Shown here: positions 44,091 to 51,909 of the stretch, piece after piece | Layout: each line of letters starts with the position of its first letter | Numbering within the stretch: the stretch's first letter is position 1 | Source of the DNA: Hymenobacter caeli | GTDB taxonomy: Bacteria; Bacteroidota; Bacteroidia; Cytophagales; Hymenobacteraceae | DNA length: 64,000 nt | Reading direction: 5' to 3' | Assembly (NCBI RefSeq): GCF_013294115.1 | Contig: NZ_JABSNP010000007.1 | Location: forward strand, 124,001 to 188,000 | Notes under the pieces: generated by a model | What the model was told of the DNA's origin: nothing | Database searches by the model: none | What the model saw: the letters and a program-made list of their open reading frames with translations, nothing else | Translations under genes and position numbers: made by a program

Positions 44091-45602
44091 TCAGCGGCTC
44101 ACTTCGCGGCGGAAGGCGTTGATGGCGCGGCTAAGCTGCAACAGGGCCCGGTCGTCGATTTGGGGGGCGGTGCGGGCCAGGTTCACCAGCCGCAGCAGCT
44201 CGTCCACGCGGGCGCGGGGCAGGCCGGCTTTCTGGCTCAGCCGCTCGCGGAAATCGTTGTCGCCCAGGTCGGGGCTGGCTTCGTGGAAGCGCACCCGCAG
44301 GTAGTCCAGGAACAGGGCCACCTTCTTTTCGGCGATGAGGGCGTGGTTGCGGCCCTGGCGGTAGAGCCCCGCCACGGTGCGCGTGAAGAGCAGCGTGGTG
44401 TTGGGCAACGGCTTGAGGGTGGGGATGATGCGCTGCCGCCGCCGCGCTTCCACCAGCACAAACAGCAGGGCCCCCAGCAGCGTGAGGTAGTAGGCCCCGC
44501 GCAGGGCCGGGTGCGCCAGCAGCACCCGCAGCAGCGACTGCTCGCCCAGGGCCCCCTGCTTCTGGTACTCGTCCCACCAGGTTTGGCGGGCGGGCAGGTA
44601 GGCCAGGGCCCCGGCGGCAAACCCGGCGGTGCGGGGCTGGAGGAAGTAGTAGTTCGTGAAGGCCAGCGGCACCGAACACAGGTAGAAATGGCCCGCCCCG
44701 TGGTCGAGGCGCAGCAGCACGGCGCGGCCCTGGGCGTCGGTGGCCAGGGTGCGGCCGGTGGGCGGCGGCCCCCGCCGGGCCCCGGGCCCCGTCACCGAAT
44801 CGAGCACGAGGCGGGCCCCGGCCGCGGCGGGCAGGCGGTAGCGGGCCCCGGCCAGCGCGGGGTTGGTGAAGCGCAGCGTCACGGAATCGGGGCGGGGGCG
44901 GCCCGGGGCCCCGGGGGGCAGGGTAGGGGCGGTGTCGTCGGTGCGCACGCCCAGGGCCCGGCCCAGCGGCCCGCCAAAGTCGTCGGCCGTGATGAACACG
45001 TCGTTGCCCCGCGCCACGAAGCCGAGCAAAGCCCGCAGGTCGGGCCGGCTGGCCGCGAAGCCGTCGTTGATGAACAGGTAGTTGGCCCGCTCGGGGCGCA
45101 GGGGCAGCGAATCGGCCGCGGCCACGGTGGTACCCGAATCAGTCGCTTCTTCCTCTGAATCGGCTGCTGCTGTGGAATCTGCCGACGGGGAAGCCGTGCG
45201 CGTGGCCCCCGAATCGGCTGAATCGGTCGTGGCCACTGAATCGGCCGGAACTGCGGCGGCGGCCGAGTCGGGGGCGGCCGAATCTGGGGCCAAATCTGCG
45301 GCTGAGTCGGGGGCGGCCGGGGGCGGGCCGGTGGGGGTTTCGGGCACATCTACGCCCGCGTCGGGGGCGGCCCCGGTGAGCTGGCTGTAGGCGGGCAGGC
45401 GCACCACGGCCACCGAGTCGGTGCCGAGCAGGCGCGGGAGCTGGTCGAACAGCACAAAGGTGCCGTAAGGAATCTTGTCCTTGTTGAAGTACGTCGGCGT
45501 CCAGTCGAGCGGCTTGGGGCGGTTGTATTCCAGGGCCACGTAGCCCGCAAACAGCAGCCCGATGCCCAGCAGGTACAGGCGGAAAGTGGAGAGCTGGCGC
45601 AT
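44091..45602 (-). CDS. DUF4350 domain membrane protein with acidic low-complexity insert
   Basis: The 503-residue protein has an N-terminal helix (LYLLGIGLLFAGYVALEY), a DUF4350-type region (TYFNKDKIPYGTFVLFDQLP) and a second helix at about residue 375-395. The family has no assigned reaction but is regularly found with MoxR, DUF58 and DUF4129 genes. Between about residues 75 and 155 is a long Asp/Ser/Ala/Thr/Pro-rich stretch (repeated PDSAA and DSA units), splitting the domain. This is unusual and probably a flexible, surface-exposed linker. The later part has FINDGFAASRPDLRALLGFV and RRQRIIPTLKPLPNTTLLFT. The start overlaps the DUF4129 stop by one base (TGATG). Confidence 0.85.
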   Translation of the reverse strand: MRQLSTFRLYLLGIGLLFAGYVALEYNRPKPLDWTPTYFNKDKIPYGTFVLFDQLPRLLGTDSVAVVRLPAYSQLTGAAPDAGVDVPETPTGPPPAAPDSAADLAPDSAAPDSAAAAVPADSVATTDSADSGATRTASPSADSTAAADSEEEATDSGTTVAAADSLPLRPERANYLFINDGFAASRPDLRALLGFVARGNDVFITADDFGGPLGRALGVRTDDTAPTLPPGAPGRPRPDSVTLRFTNPALAGARYRLPAAAGARLVLDSVTGPGARRGPPPTGRTLATDAQGRAVLLRLDHGAGHFYLCSVPLAFTNYYFLQPRTAGFAAGALAYLPARQTWWDEYQKQGALGEQSLLRVLLAHPALRGAYYLTLLGALLFVLVEARRRQRIIPTLKPLPNTTLLFTRTVAGLYRQGRNHALIAEKKVALFLDYLRVRFHEASPDLGDNDFRERLSQKAGLPRARVDELLRLVNLARTAPQIDDRALLQLSRAINAFRREVSR

Positions 45603-46414
45603 CAGGCGGGCACGGCGGTGGCAGTGGACGCGGCAGCCACGCCCCGCTGGGCCCGGCGCACCTGCTGGTACAGGGCCGCGCTCAGCGGCAGCTCGCCGTA
45701 CCACACGTACTCAAACTGGCGGGTGCATTCGCGGAAAGCCTCGCGCAGGGCCCCGGCGGGCAGCTCGGCCAGGTAGGCGCGGTTGGTTTTGTCGGGCTGC
45801 CAGTCGAGCCGGCCGCCGTCGCTCAGGTGCTTGAGCACCTCCAGGTAGCCCAGGCGGGCGGCCAGGCGCAGGTTGCCAGCGGCCTCGGCCTCGGCCAGGC
45901 GGGCGGGGAAGTCCACGGCGTGGATGTCTTCGCTGAGCAAGTCGTAGGGCAGGCCGGCGCGGCGCGGGGCCCGCCCGAAGGCGCGGGCCAGGTCCACTTG
46001 CAGCAGCTTCAGCACCGCGAAGCCCAGGATGCCCGCCAGGGCCAGGTAAAACACCCAGTTCCAGGCCACGCGGCCGGTGCGGGTGCCGCGCAGCCCGTCC
46101 AGCCAGCGCCAGATGCGCGCCCAGAAGTTGTCCCAGAACCCGGTTTCGGCGGCGGCCTCCACGTAGCGGAACTCGCGCTGGCCGCGCAGCTCGCGCAGGC
46201 GGGCGGCGTCGGGCCGGCGGGCGGGCAGCGGCAGGGTGCGGTCGGGCGGCAGCGGGGGCAGGGCCGCCGGCTGGGCGGGGGCCGCGCCGGCCGCCGGGTG
46301 GCCCGGCGGCAGGGCCCCGGCCCGCCCGGCGGCCGGCGCGGCCAGCAGGGCCAGCGCCAGTCCGGCCTGGGCGGCGCGGCGGGCGGCGTACGTAAGAAGG
46401 AAAGGAGCGGTCAT
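45602..46414 (-). CDS. DUF4129 domain protein
   Basis: The protein has 270 residues with an N-terminal signal-like helix (AGLALALLAAPAAGRAGA) and a Pro/Ala-rich linker. A membrane helix (WVFYLALAGILGFAVLKLL) lies near residue 120-140. The C-terminal DUF4129 domain has the characteristic YLEVLKHLSDGGRLDW, DKTNRAYLAEL and FEYVWYGEL. DUF4129 is found with transglutaminase-like or MoxR systems, and its function is unknown. It lies between a membrane protein gene 9 bases upstream and DUF4350 downstream, overlapping the latter by one base, so this is a tight operon. Confidence 0.9.
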   Translation of the reverse strand: MTAPFLLTYAARRAAQAGLALALLAAPAAGRAGALPPGHPAAGAAPAQPAALPPLPPDRTLPLPARRPDAARLRELRGQREFRYVEAAAETGFWDNFWARIWRWLDGLRGTRTGRVAWNWVFYLALAGILGFAVLKLLQVDLARAFGRAPRRAGLPYDLLSEDIHAVDFPARLAEAEAAGNLRLAARLGYLEVLKHLSDGGRLDWQPDKTNRAYLAELPAGALREAFRECTRQFEYVWYGELPLSAALYQQVRRAQRGVAAASTATAVPA

Positions 46415-46423
46415 GCGGGCTGA

Positions 46424-47449
46424 TTAGTACTCGCCTTCTTCGTCGGGGCGGTAGAGGCCGCTGGCCACGCCGGGGGCCGGGGCCTGGCCGAGCTGGCCCA
46501 GCAGCTGGAAGCTGCCGGTGCCCTCGCGGCGCTCCACCAGGCTGAAGTACTGGAACATGATGGCCAGCAGCGGAATGGCGTAGGTGAACAGCAGCCCCAG
46601 GGAGTAGATGCACTGCCCGGCGATGCCGAGCAAATCGGAGTCCAGGTACGGGATTTTCAGCACCTTCCCGAACATCACCGCGTACTGCGGAATGATGAAA
46701 ACGAAGGCCACGAAGCTCTGGATGATGGTGCTGATGAGCAGCAGCCCGAACGTGGACCACCACTTGCCCTTAACCAGGAAAAACGCCCGCTTCAGGGCCT
46801 GGCCAATGCCGGCGTCTTCGAGCCAGAGGATGGGAAAGAACAGCGTCAGCACCACCGCCAGCCAGGTAAAGAGCACGAACAGGCCCAGCACCCCAAAGAA
46901 AACCGCGACGGGGCTGGAAATTCCGCCGGCGGCGGTGCCCGCCAGCACGAGGCCCGCCCCCATGCTCACCAGCACGCCCGCGGCCCCCAGCACCACCACG
47001 GCCAGCAGCGCTTTGCCCAGCCGCGGCCGCATGAAGGCCCACACCTGGCTTGGCTGCACGTCCTCGTCGGCGGGCAGGGCCAGGCGCACCCGCACGAAGC
47101 TGTAGAGGGCCCCGGTGATGAGCAGGAACGACACCAGAAAGGCCAGCGAAGCCACCCCCATGCCGCCGAACATCTTGGGCAGCAGCGCCGCCGACATCTG
47201 CGTGGCAGCCGCGGTACGCCGCGTGCCCGGGGTGGGCATCTGGTTGTAGATGAGGTTGGTGAAGGTGCCCATGCCCACGCCGGCCACCAGGGCCCCCGGC
47301 AGCACGAAGTAGGCCAGCGTCTTCACCAGGGCCCGGAAATTGGCGCGGATGAAGTCGAAGGTGGCGCTGATTTTGGCCCCGAAGTCGCGCTCCTGGCGGA
47401 AATCGGCCTCGCGGGTGAACGGCCGGGGACGGGTAGAAACTGGCTGCAT
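46424..47449 (-). CDS. Polytopic membrane protein of the MoxR cluster
   Basis: The 341 residues hold about six helices, with a soluble N-terminus (RPRPFTREADFRQERDFG) and a soluble tail (APGVASGLYRPDEEGEY). The segment AFFLVKGKWWSTFGLLLIST resembles families of membrane proteins with repeated helix-charged-helix units that include the glycerophosphodiesterase membrane domain, but I cannot name a family firmly. Its place between DUF4129 and SpoIIM-like genes is typical of this cluster in Bacteroidota. The ATG at 47449 is preceded by a 21-base gap after the SpoIIM-like gene. Confidence 0.75.
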   Translation of the reverse strand: MQPVSTRPRPFTREADFRQERDFGAKISATFDFIRANFRALVKTLAYFVLPGALVAGVGMGTFTNLIYNQMPTPGTRRTAAATQMSAALLPKMFGGMGVASLAFLVSFLLITGALYSFVRVRLALPADEDVQPSQVWAFMRPRLGKALLAVVVLGAAGVLVSMGAGLVLAGTAAGGISSPVAVFFGVLGLFVLFTWLAVVLTLFFPILWLEDAGIGQALKRAFFLVKGKWWSTFGLLLISTIIQSFVAFVFIIPQYAVMFGKVLKIPYLDSDLLGIAGQCIYSLGLLFTYAIPLLAIMFQYFSLVERREGTGSFQLLGQLGQAPAPGVASGLYRPDEEGEY

Positions 47450-47470
47450 AGATAAGGAGAAAAGGACAAG

Positions 47471-48433
47471 TTATTGACCGGCGGCGGGTAGGGTGGCCCG
47501 CCGCGCCAGCCGCCGCGGGTACACCACGAAGTACCAGCCGATGAACGCCGCCGAGCTGCCGATGATGGCCACGCTGGCGGCCATGGGCATCTCGGTGTGG
47601 CGCGTCACGAAGCCTTCGAGGAAGCCGGCCACCACGAATATCGGCACCAGGCCCAGGGCCAGCTTCAGGCCGTCGCGGGCCGCCGCGCGGAAGGCTTCGG
47701 CCCGGCTGTAGGTGCCCGGGAAAAGGATGCCCCGCGCCATCACCAGGCCCGCGCCGCCGGCCAGGATAATGGCCGAAATCTCCAGCGTGCCGTGAATCCA
47801 GATGGTGAGCACCGAGGCCCGCAGCACGTGGTACTTGTAGAAAAAGAACTGGAACGCGCCCAGCATCACCGCGTTCTGGAACAGGGCCCCCACCGTGCCC
47901 ACGCCCAGCGTGACGCCCAGCACGTAGGTGCGCAGGGCCACGTAAATGTTGTTGGCCGTGATGCCGAGGAACATCACCGCCTCGGGCCCGCTCTTGTAGA
48001 TGGCCATCGGGTCGCCCTTGCGGATGTTTTCCAGGGTCTGGTTCACGTAGTCGTCGCCGAGCACCACGCGCACGAACGAGTCGTCGTAGGCCGCCGAGAG
48101 GGCCCCCACCAGCGTGAAAAGCGCAAACAGCGCCGCCGCCACCGCCAGCGTGCCGTGGTGGCGGGCCACCACCAGGGGCAGCTCGCGGGCCCAGAAGCGG
48201 CCGAAGCGGCCGGTGTCCTCGCGCTTGGTTTCGTAGAGGCGCTGGTGCAGCTTGGCGGTGGCCCCGTTGAGGTAGGCCGTGGTGGGCGAGCCGGGGTAGA
48301 AGGTCTGGGCGTAGGCCAGGTCGTCGGTGAGGGCCACGAAGCGGGCGGCCAGCTCGTCGGGGCCGGCGGGGGGCCGCTGGTCGTACTGCTGCCAGCGGGC
48401 CTGGTTTTGGCGCAAAAAAGCGGCTTCGCGCAT
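47471..48433 (-). CDS. SpoIIM-like membrane protein (stage II sporulation protein M family)
   Basis: The 320 residues comprise a soluble N-terminal helical segment (REAAFLRQNQARWQQYDQRP) and about six helices. The family marker GNATAKLHQRLYE is replaced by the similar NGATAKLHQRLYETKRED at about 75-92. The conserved membrane part has GITANNIYVALRTYVLGVTL and IWIHGTLEISAIILAGGAGL. SpoIIM homologues occur in non-sporulating bacteria beside RDD and MoxR genes, with unclear function. The gene starts the minus-strand operon SpoIIM-membrane protein-DUF4129-DUF4350-MoxR-NADAR-DUF58. The divergent RDD gene lies 166 bases away. Confidence 0.9.
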   Translation of the reverse strand: MREAAFLRQNQARWQQYDQRPPAGPDELAARFVALTDDLAYAQTFYPGSPTTAYLNGATAKLHQRLYETKREDTGRFGRFWARELPLVVARHHGTLAVAAALFALFTLVGALSAAYDDSFVRVVLGDDYVNQTLENIRKGDPMAIYKSGPEAVMFLGITANNIYVALRTYVLGVTLGVGTVGALFQNAVMLGAFQFFFYKYHVLRASVLTIWIHGTLEISAIILAGGAGLVMARGILFPGTYSRAEAFRAAARDGLKLALGLVPIFVVAGFLEGFVTRHTEMPMAASVAIIGSSAAFIGWYFVVYPRRLARRATLPAAGQ

Positions 48434-48599
48434 GGGGCGTTTCTTAGTGCCTTAAAGGTAGGGCGCGGGGCCGTAGTCGTGAAACCGGCGTGAAGAAATA
48501 ATAACCGGCGGGGCCCCGGCGGGGCCCCGCCGGGGCTTTCCGGTTTTCGCCGTTATTTGCCGGTCGCTCAATCCCTACCCGCTAGCAATTGCCCGCCGC

Positions 48600-49343
48600 A
48601 TGGCCATTATCCGCGTCCACACCACCCAAAACGTCACCCTCGAGTACGAAACGGCCAGCCTGGGCGAGCGGATTCTCGCGGCGCTCATCGACTACGCCAT
48701 CATTTTCGCCTGGTTCGGGGTTTGGGTGGGCCTTGGGGCCTGGGCCGTTTCCTCGGCCGGCCCCACGAAAAATACCGGCTCTAAAGACGAAACCGCCGGC
48801 ATCATCCTGCTGGTCATCATTGCCCTGCCCTACGTGTTCTACCACCTCGTCTGCGAGGTGTTTTTCAACGGCCAGAGCCTGGGCAAAAAGGCCCGCCACA
48901 TCCGGGTGATGCGCCTCGACGGCACGGCCCCGCGCTTCGGCGACTACCTGATGCGCTGGCTGCTGCGCATTTTCGACAGCGGCATGATTGCCGTGATTGC
49001 CGTGGCCGCCAGCAGCCGCGGCCAGCGCCTCGGCGACATGGCCGCCGGCACCACCGTGGTGAGCGTGCGCCCCCGCCCGGCCCAGGCCACGCCCCTGGCC
49101 GCCGACCTGGCCGAAGTGGCCCGCTACCGGGTGGTGTTCCCGCAGGCCGCCCAGCTCGCCGACCACGACGTGGCCCTGGTGCGCCAGCTCGTGTACCAGG
49201 CCCAGGCCCGCGGCAACTACGAGCTGTTGCACGAAACGGCCAACAAGGTGAAGGCCCTTACCCACATCGAAACCGACCTTCCCGACCTGCCCTTCCTGCA
49301 AACCGTGCTGCGCGACCACGCCCACCTGGCCGCCCAGGAGTAG
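48600..49343 (+). CDS. RDD family membrane protein
   Basis: The 247 residues begin IRVHTTQNVTLEYETASLGE, then the RDD motif region with the first helix (IDYAIIFAWFGVWVGLGAW). A second helix lies at about residue 65-85 and KKARHIRVMRLDG at about 95-110. The third helical region RWLLRIFDSGMIAVIAV is followed by GQRLGDMAAGTTVV. RDD proteins are small membrane proteins of mostly unknown function, some linked to sodium/proton exchange. A C-terminal soluble helical part is specific to this type. It is transcribed divergently from the SpoIIM-like gene and normally accompanies this MoxR cluster. Confidence 0.92.
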   Translation: MAIIRVHTTQNVTLEYETASLGERILAALIDYAIIFAWFGVWVGLGAWAVSSAGPTKNTGSKDETAGIILLVIIALPYVFYHLVCEVFFNGQSLGKKARHIRVMRLDGTAPRFGDYLMRWLLRIFDSGMIAVIAVAASSRGQRLGDMAAGTTVVSVRPRPAQATPLAADLAEVARYRVVFPQAAQLADHDVALVRQLVYQAQARGNYELLHETANKVKALTHIETDLPDLPFLQTVLRDHAHLAAQE

Positions 49344-49346
49344 CAA

Positions 49347-49429
49347 GTAGCGCGAACTTTGTAGTTCGCGTGTTTGCACGGTTACCGGCAGGACGAAGTA
49401 AGCCCTGCGAATTGCAAAGTTCATGCTAC
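49347..49429. repeat. Nested palindromic repeat with GTAGCGCGAACTTTG arms
   Basis: GTAGCGCGAACTTTGTAGTT at the left matches, as an imperfect inverted repeat, the right end that reads GCGAATTGCAAAGTTCATGC. The left arm is itself a hairpin (CGCGAACT with AGTTCGCG). The layout copies the element at 42708-42808 with different sequence. Confidence 0.7.
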
Positions 49430-49438
49430 CGCCCTGAT

Positions 49439-49478
49439 GCATAAAGGCCTTCCTGATGATTCAGGAAGGCCTTTATGC
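49439..49478. terminator. Bidirectional terminator hairpin between RDD and DUF4394 genes
   Basis: GCATAAAGGCCTTCCTGA and TCAGGAAGGCCTTTATGC pair perfectly over 18 bases around a 4-base loop (TGAT). No strong T-run follows, but the position after the RDD gene, facing a converging gene, fits a terminator. Confidence 0.65.
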
Positions 49479-49486
49479 GTACCAAT

Positions 49487-49647
49487 TACTTGGCCTAACG
49501 GAGCGCCTCACCCCCCGGCCCCCTCTCCGAAAAGGAGAGGGGGAGTCGATTGTCCGTTAATGGCAGGTAAGCCAATTTTTCATCCGTCTCCCCCTCTCCT
49601 TTTTGGAGAGGGGGCCGGGGGGGTGAGGCGCTCCGTTAGGCCAAGTA
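49487..49647. repeat. Large inverted repeat with TACTTGGCC ends and GGAGAGGGGG core
   Basis: Arms of about 60 bases begin TACTTGGCCTAACGGAGCGC and continue with CTCACCCCC and CCGGCCCCCTCTCC. The right arm is the reverse complement with one length change in the C-run and one base change. Inside each arm, CTCTCC and GGAGAG form a further small hairpin. Dispersed repeats with this core are frequent in Bacteroidota genomes, from general knowledge. Confidence 0.85.
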
Positions 49648-49679
49648 GCTGACAAACCGCTTTGCTCAGCAAGGCCTTC

Positions 49680-51728
49680 CTATTGCACCACTACCTGGCG
49701 CGTGGTGGCCGGCTGGCCGTCCACGGCCAGGCGCACGGTGTACACGCCCGGGCGCACGCCGCTGGTTTCCCAGCGCAGGGTGTGGGGGCCGGTGGGCAGC
49801 GGGGCCGAAATTTGGGTGGCCACGCGGCGGCCCAGGGCGTCGAACACGCTCAGCTCCACGCGGCCGGCGCGGGCCAGGGCGAAGGCGAGGGTGGTGCCGC
49901 TGGTGGCCGGGTTGGGGTAGGCACTGAAGCCCGTGGCCAGGTCGGTGCGCTCGCGCACGCCCGTGACCACGCCCGCCGCGCCGGCCACCGCGATGTCGCG
50001 GGCCGCCAGCCCGAAGCCGACGGGGCCCACCAGCGTGGCGGCCCCCGTGGCCAGGTTCACGGTGTAGAGCGAGGTGTTCACGGTGTTGGTGGCGGTGGAA
50101 GTATTGGCCACCAGGTAGGCGGTGTTCACGCCCGCGCTGGGGCTGTAGATGTCCAGGTCCACGTTGGGGGCGGCGGCGGTGGCCGTGATGCCCGACGCGC
50201 CCACGGTGGTCAGCTGGCCGTCCATCGGCGGGTTGGCGGTGGCCTGGGTGTTGAGCAGGTTCAGGGCCACGTCGTAGTTGTAGAGCATGGTGCCCGAGGC
50301 GGCGCTGGCCCCCATGAAGCTGTTGATATAGGCCACGGCCCCGACGGTGGGCGTGTTGGTGCCGGTGGCGTAGGCCACGGGGCCGTCGGTGAAGGCCAGC
50401 ACGCCGGTGGCGGGGTTGTTGGGGTTCAGGCGGTAGTTGTTGCGGTTGGAGCCCACCACCCGGATGCGGTCCACGGTGGGGTTGAAGTCGAAGCCGACAT
50501 CGAAGCCGTTGACGTTCGGCGTGCCCAGCTCGAGGCGCACGGCGGCCCCGATGGCCGTGGCGATGCCCGTGGTGGCGTCAATCGTGTAGAGCTGGCTGTT
50601 GGGCGTCGCCGTGTTGTCGGCCGCCGTGGTGTAGCCCAAGGCGTACAGCGCGTTGTTGAGGGGCCGCACGTCGAGGCCCACCAGTGTCTGGGCGGCGTTC
50701 ACGCCCGTGATGCCCAGCGAGGTGCGCACGAAGCCCGGCGTGCTCGTGTCGAACGTAATCAGGTTGGTGCCGGCCAGCGCGTAGGCCAGCTGCCCCGTCA
50801 CGGCCGGCAGGGTGGCCGGCCGGTCGATGGCGAAGGCAATGTCGGTCACCAGCGTGCCCACGGGGCCCACGTTCCCCACCGCCGTGGCGTTGGCCCCGGT
50901 AATGAAATCCAGGGTGTAGAGTTGGGTGGTGGGCGCGGCGGTCGTGCCGGTGGCAATGGTCAGGTAGGCTTTGTTGACCCGGGCGGTGGGGTCGAACCAG
51001 ATGTCCAGGTCGGTGGCCAGGGCGGTAGCCGTGCTCACGGGCAGCGTCGTGCGGCTGTTGAGGGTGCCGTCGTTGGGCGGGTTCTGGGTCGTGTACAGGC
51101 TTTTGGCCTCGTCGAGGTCGTAGAGCACGGTGTTGGTGGCCCCGATGTATGAGTTGGCGTAGGCCACGCTCCCAATAACGGGCGTCTGGCCGGCGTTGGC
51201 GTCGGGGGCTACCACGGGGCTGGCCGTGGCGTTGCCGGGGTTGTAGTTGAGGGCCAAATCGGTGGCGGCCACGGCCCCGTTGGCCGGGTTCACCCGGTAG
51301 TTGGTGTTGTTGCTGCCCGTGACGCGGATGCGGTCCACGGTGGGGTTGAAGTCGAAGCCAATCCGATTGGTGGTCGGGCCCAGGTTGAGGGTGGTGAGGG
51401 CGGCCCCCACGGCGGTAAGCGCCCCGGTGGCCGGGTTCAGAATATACAGCTGCGACTGCGTGCCGGTGGGGTTGTAGCCCAGGGCAAACAGCTGGCCCGT
51501 ATTCGGCCGGGTGTCGAGCCCCACCAAGGTCTGGCCGGCTGTGAGCCCCGTAATCGGCAGCGTGGCCGTGAACGTGCCCGGGGTTGCCGCGCTGAACGTA
51601 ACCAGGCTTTGGGTAACTGCGGCGGGCGAGAGCAGGCCGTACACCGTTTGGGCCCGGAGCGCCGGTGTGCCCAAAGCAAACAGGCCGGCGACGGCTGCCA
51701 AACGCGGAGTAGTAAAAATTTTGTCCAT
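49680..51728 (-). CDS. DUF4394 protein with tandem domains and T9SS type A sorting signal
   Basis: The 682-residue exported protein has a signal peptide (RLAAVAGLFALGTPALRAQ). Two DUF4394 copies follow, at about residues 28-290 and 300-570. Each holds the same landmarks: QTLVGLDTRPNTGQLFALGY, DFNPTVDRIRVTGSN and YNPG/YATG spacers (first copy), and QTLVGLDVRPLNNALYALGY and DFNPTVDRIRVVGSN (second copy). A C-terminal domain of about 80 residues (FSAYPNPATSGTTLAFAL, LRWETSGVRPGVYTVRL) is the type A signal for the type IX secretion system, so the protein is secreted or surface-bound. DUF4394 has no known function. No promoter was identified. Confidence 0.93.
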   Translation of the reverse strand: MDKIFTTPRLAAVAGLFALGTPALRAQTVYGLLSPAAVTQSLVTFSAATPGTFTATLPITGLTAGQTLVGLDTRPNTGQLFALGYNPTGTQSQLYILNPATGALTAVGAALTTLNLGPTTNRIGFDFNPTVDRIRVTGSNNTNYRVNPANGAVAATDLALNYNPGNATASPVVAPDANAGQTPVIGSVAYANSYIGATNTVLYDLDEAKSLYTTQNPPNDGTLNSRTTLPVSTATALATDLDIWFDPTARVNKAYLTIATGTTAAPTTQLYTLDFITGANATAVGNVGPVGTLVTDIAFAIDRPATLPAVTGQLAYALAGTNLITFDTSTPGFVRTSLGITGVNAAQTLVGLDVRPLNNALYALGYTTAADNTATPNSQLYTIDATTGIATAIGAAVRLELGTPNVNGFDVGFDFNPTVDRIRVVGSNRNNYRLNPNNPATGVLAFTDGPVAYATGTNTPTVGAVAYINSFMGASAASGTMLYNYDVALNLLNTQATANPPMDGQLTTVGASGITATAAAPNVDLDIYSPSAGVNTAYLVANTSTATNTVNTSLYTVNLATGAATLVGPVGFGLAARDIAVAGAAGVVTGVRERTDLATGFSAYPNPATSGTTLAFALARAGRVELSVFDALGRRVATQISAPLPTGPHTLRWETSGVRPGVYTVRLAVDGQPATTRQVVVQ

Positions 51729-51855
51729 GAGGAGGAGATGAAGAAATTTGGTTTCATCACCTTACGAAATGCTGATAGAATCAGATTGATTTTAATACAA
51801 TTTTAACACGAACAGATTGTGCCTCTTAAAGCCCGACCGGGTGGCAACAACAAAA

Positions 51856-51885
51856 GCCCCGCAATCCGGCGGGCGGTTGCGGGGC
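51856..51885 (-). terminator. Terminator of the susCD-like operon
   Basis: GCCCCGCAA and TTGCGGGGC pair over 9 bases around a 12-base loop. Read on the minus strand it is followed by TTTTGTTGTTG. It lies 25 bases past the SusD-like stop. Confidence 0.85.
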
Positions 51886-51909
51886 GGAGTTGGTTGGGCG
51901 GCCAGCGGC

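Larger units (their letters stand above)
49344..49679. other. Intergenic region filled with three palindromic structures
   Basis: This 336-base gap separates the convergent RDD and DUF4394 genes. It contains, in order, a nested repeat (49347-49429), a long terminator hairpin (49439-49478) and a large inverted repeat with CTCACCCCC arms (49487-49647). No gene is apparent. Confidence 0.85.

Noticed and set aside
40784..49343. A known defence system built on MoxR, DUF58 and NADAR
   Set aside because: The other members (DUF4129, DUF4350, SpoIIM, RDD) are those of the widespread chromosomal MoxR cluster; no nuclease, toxin or phage sensor is present. NADAR is reported only as an unusual insertion.
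49344..49680. CRISPR array
   Set aside because: Repeats here are palindromes of different families, each present once, with no spacer pattern or cas genes.
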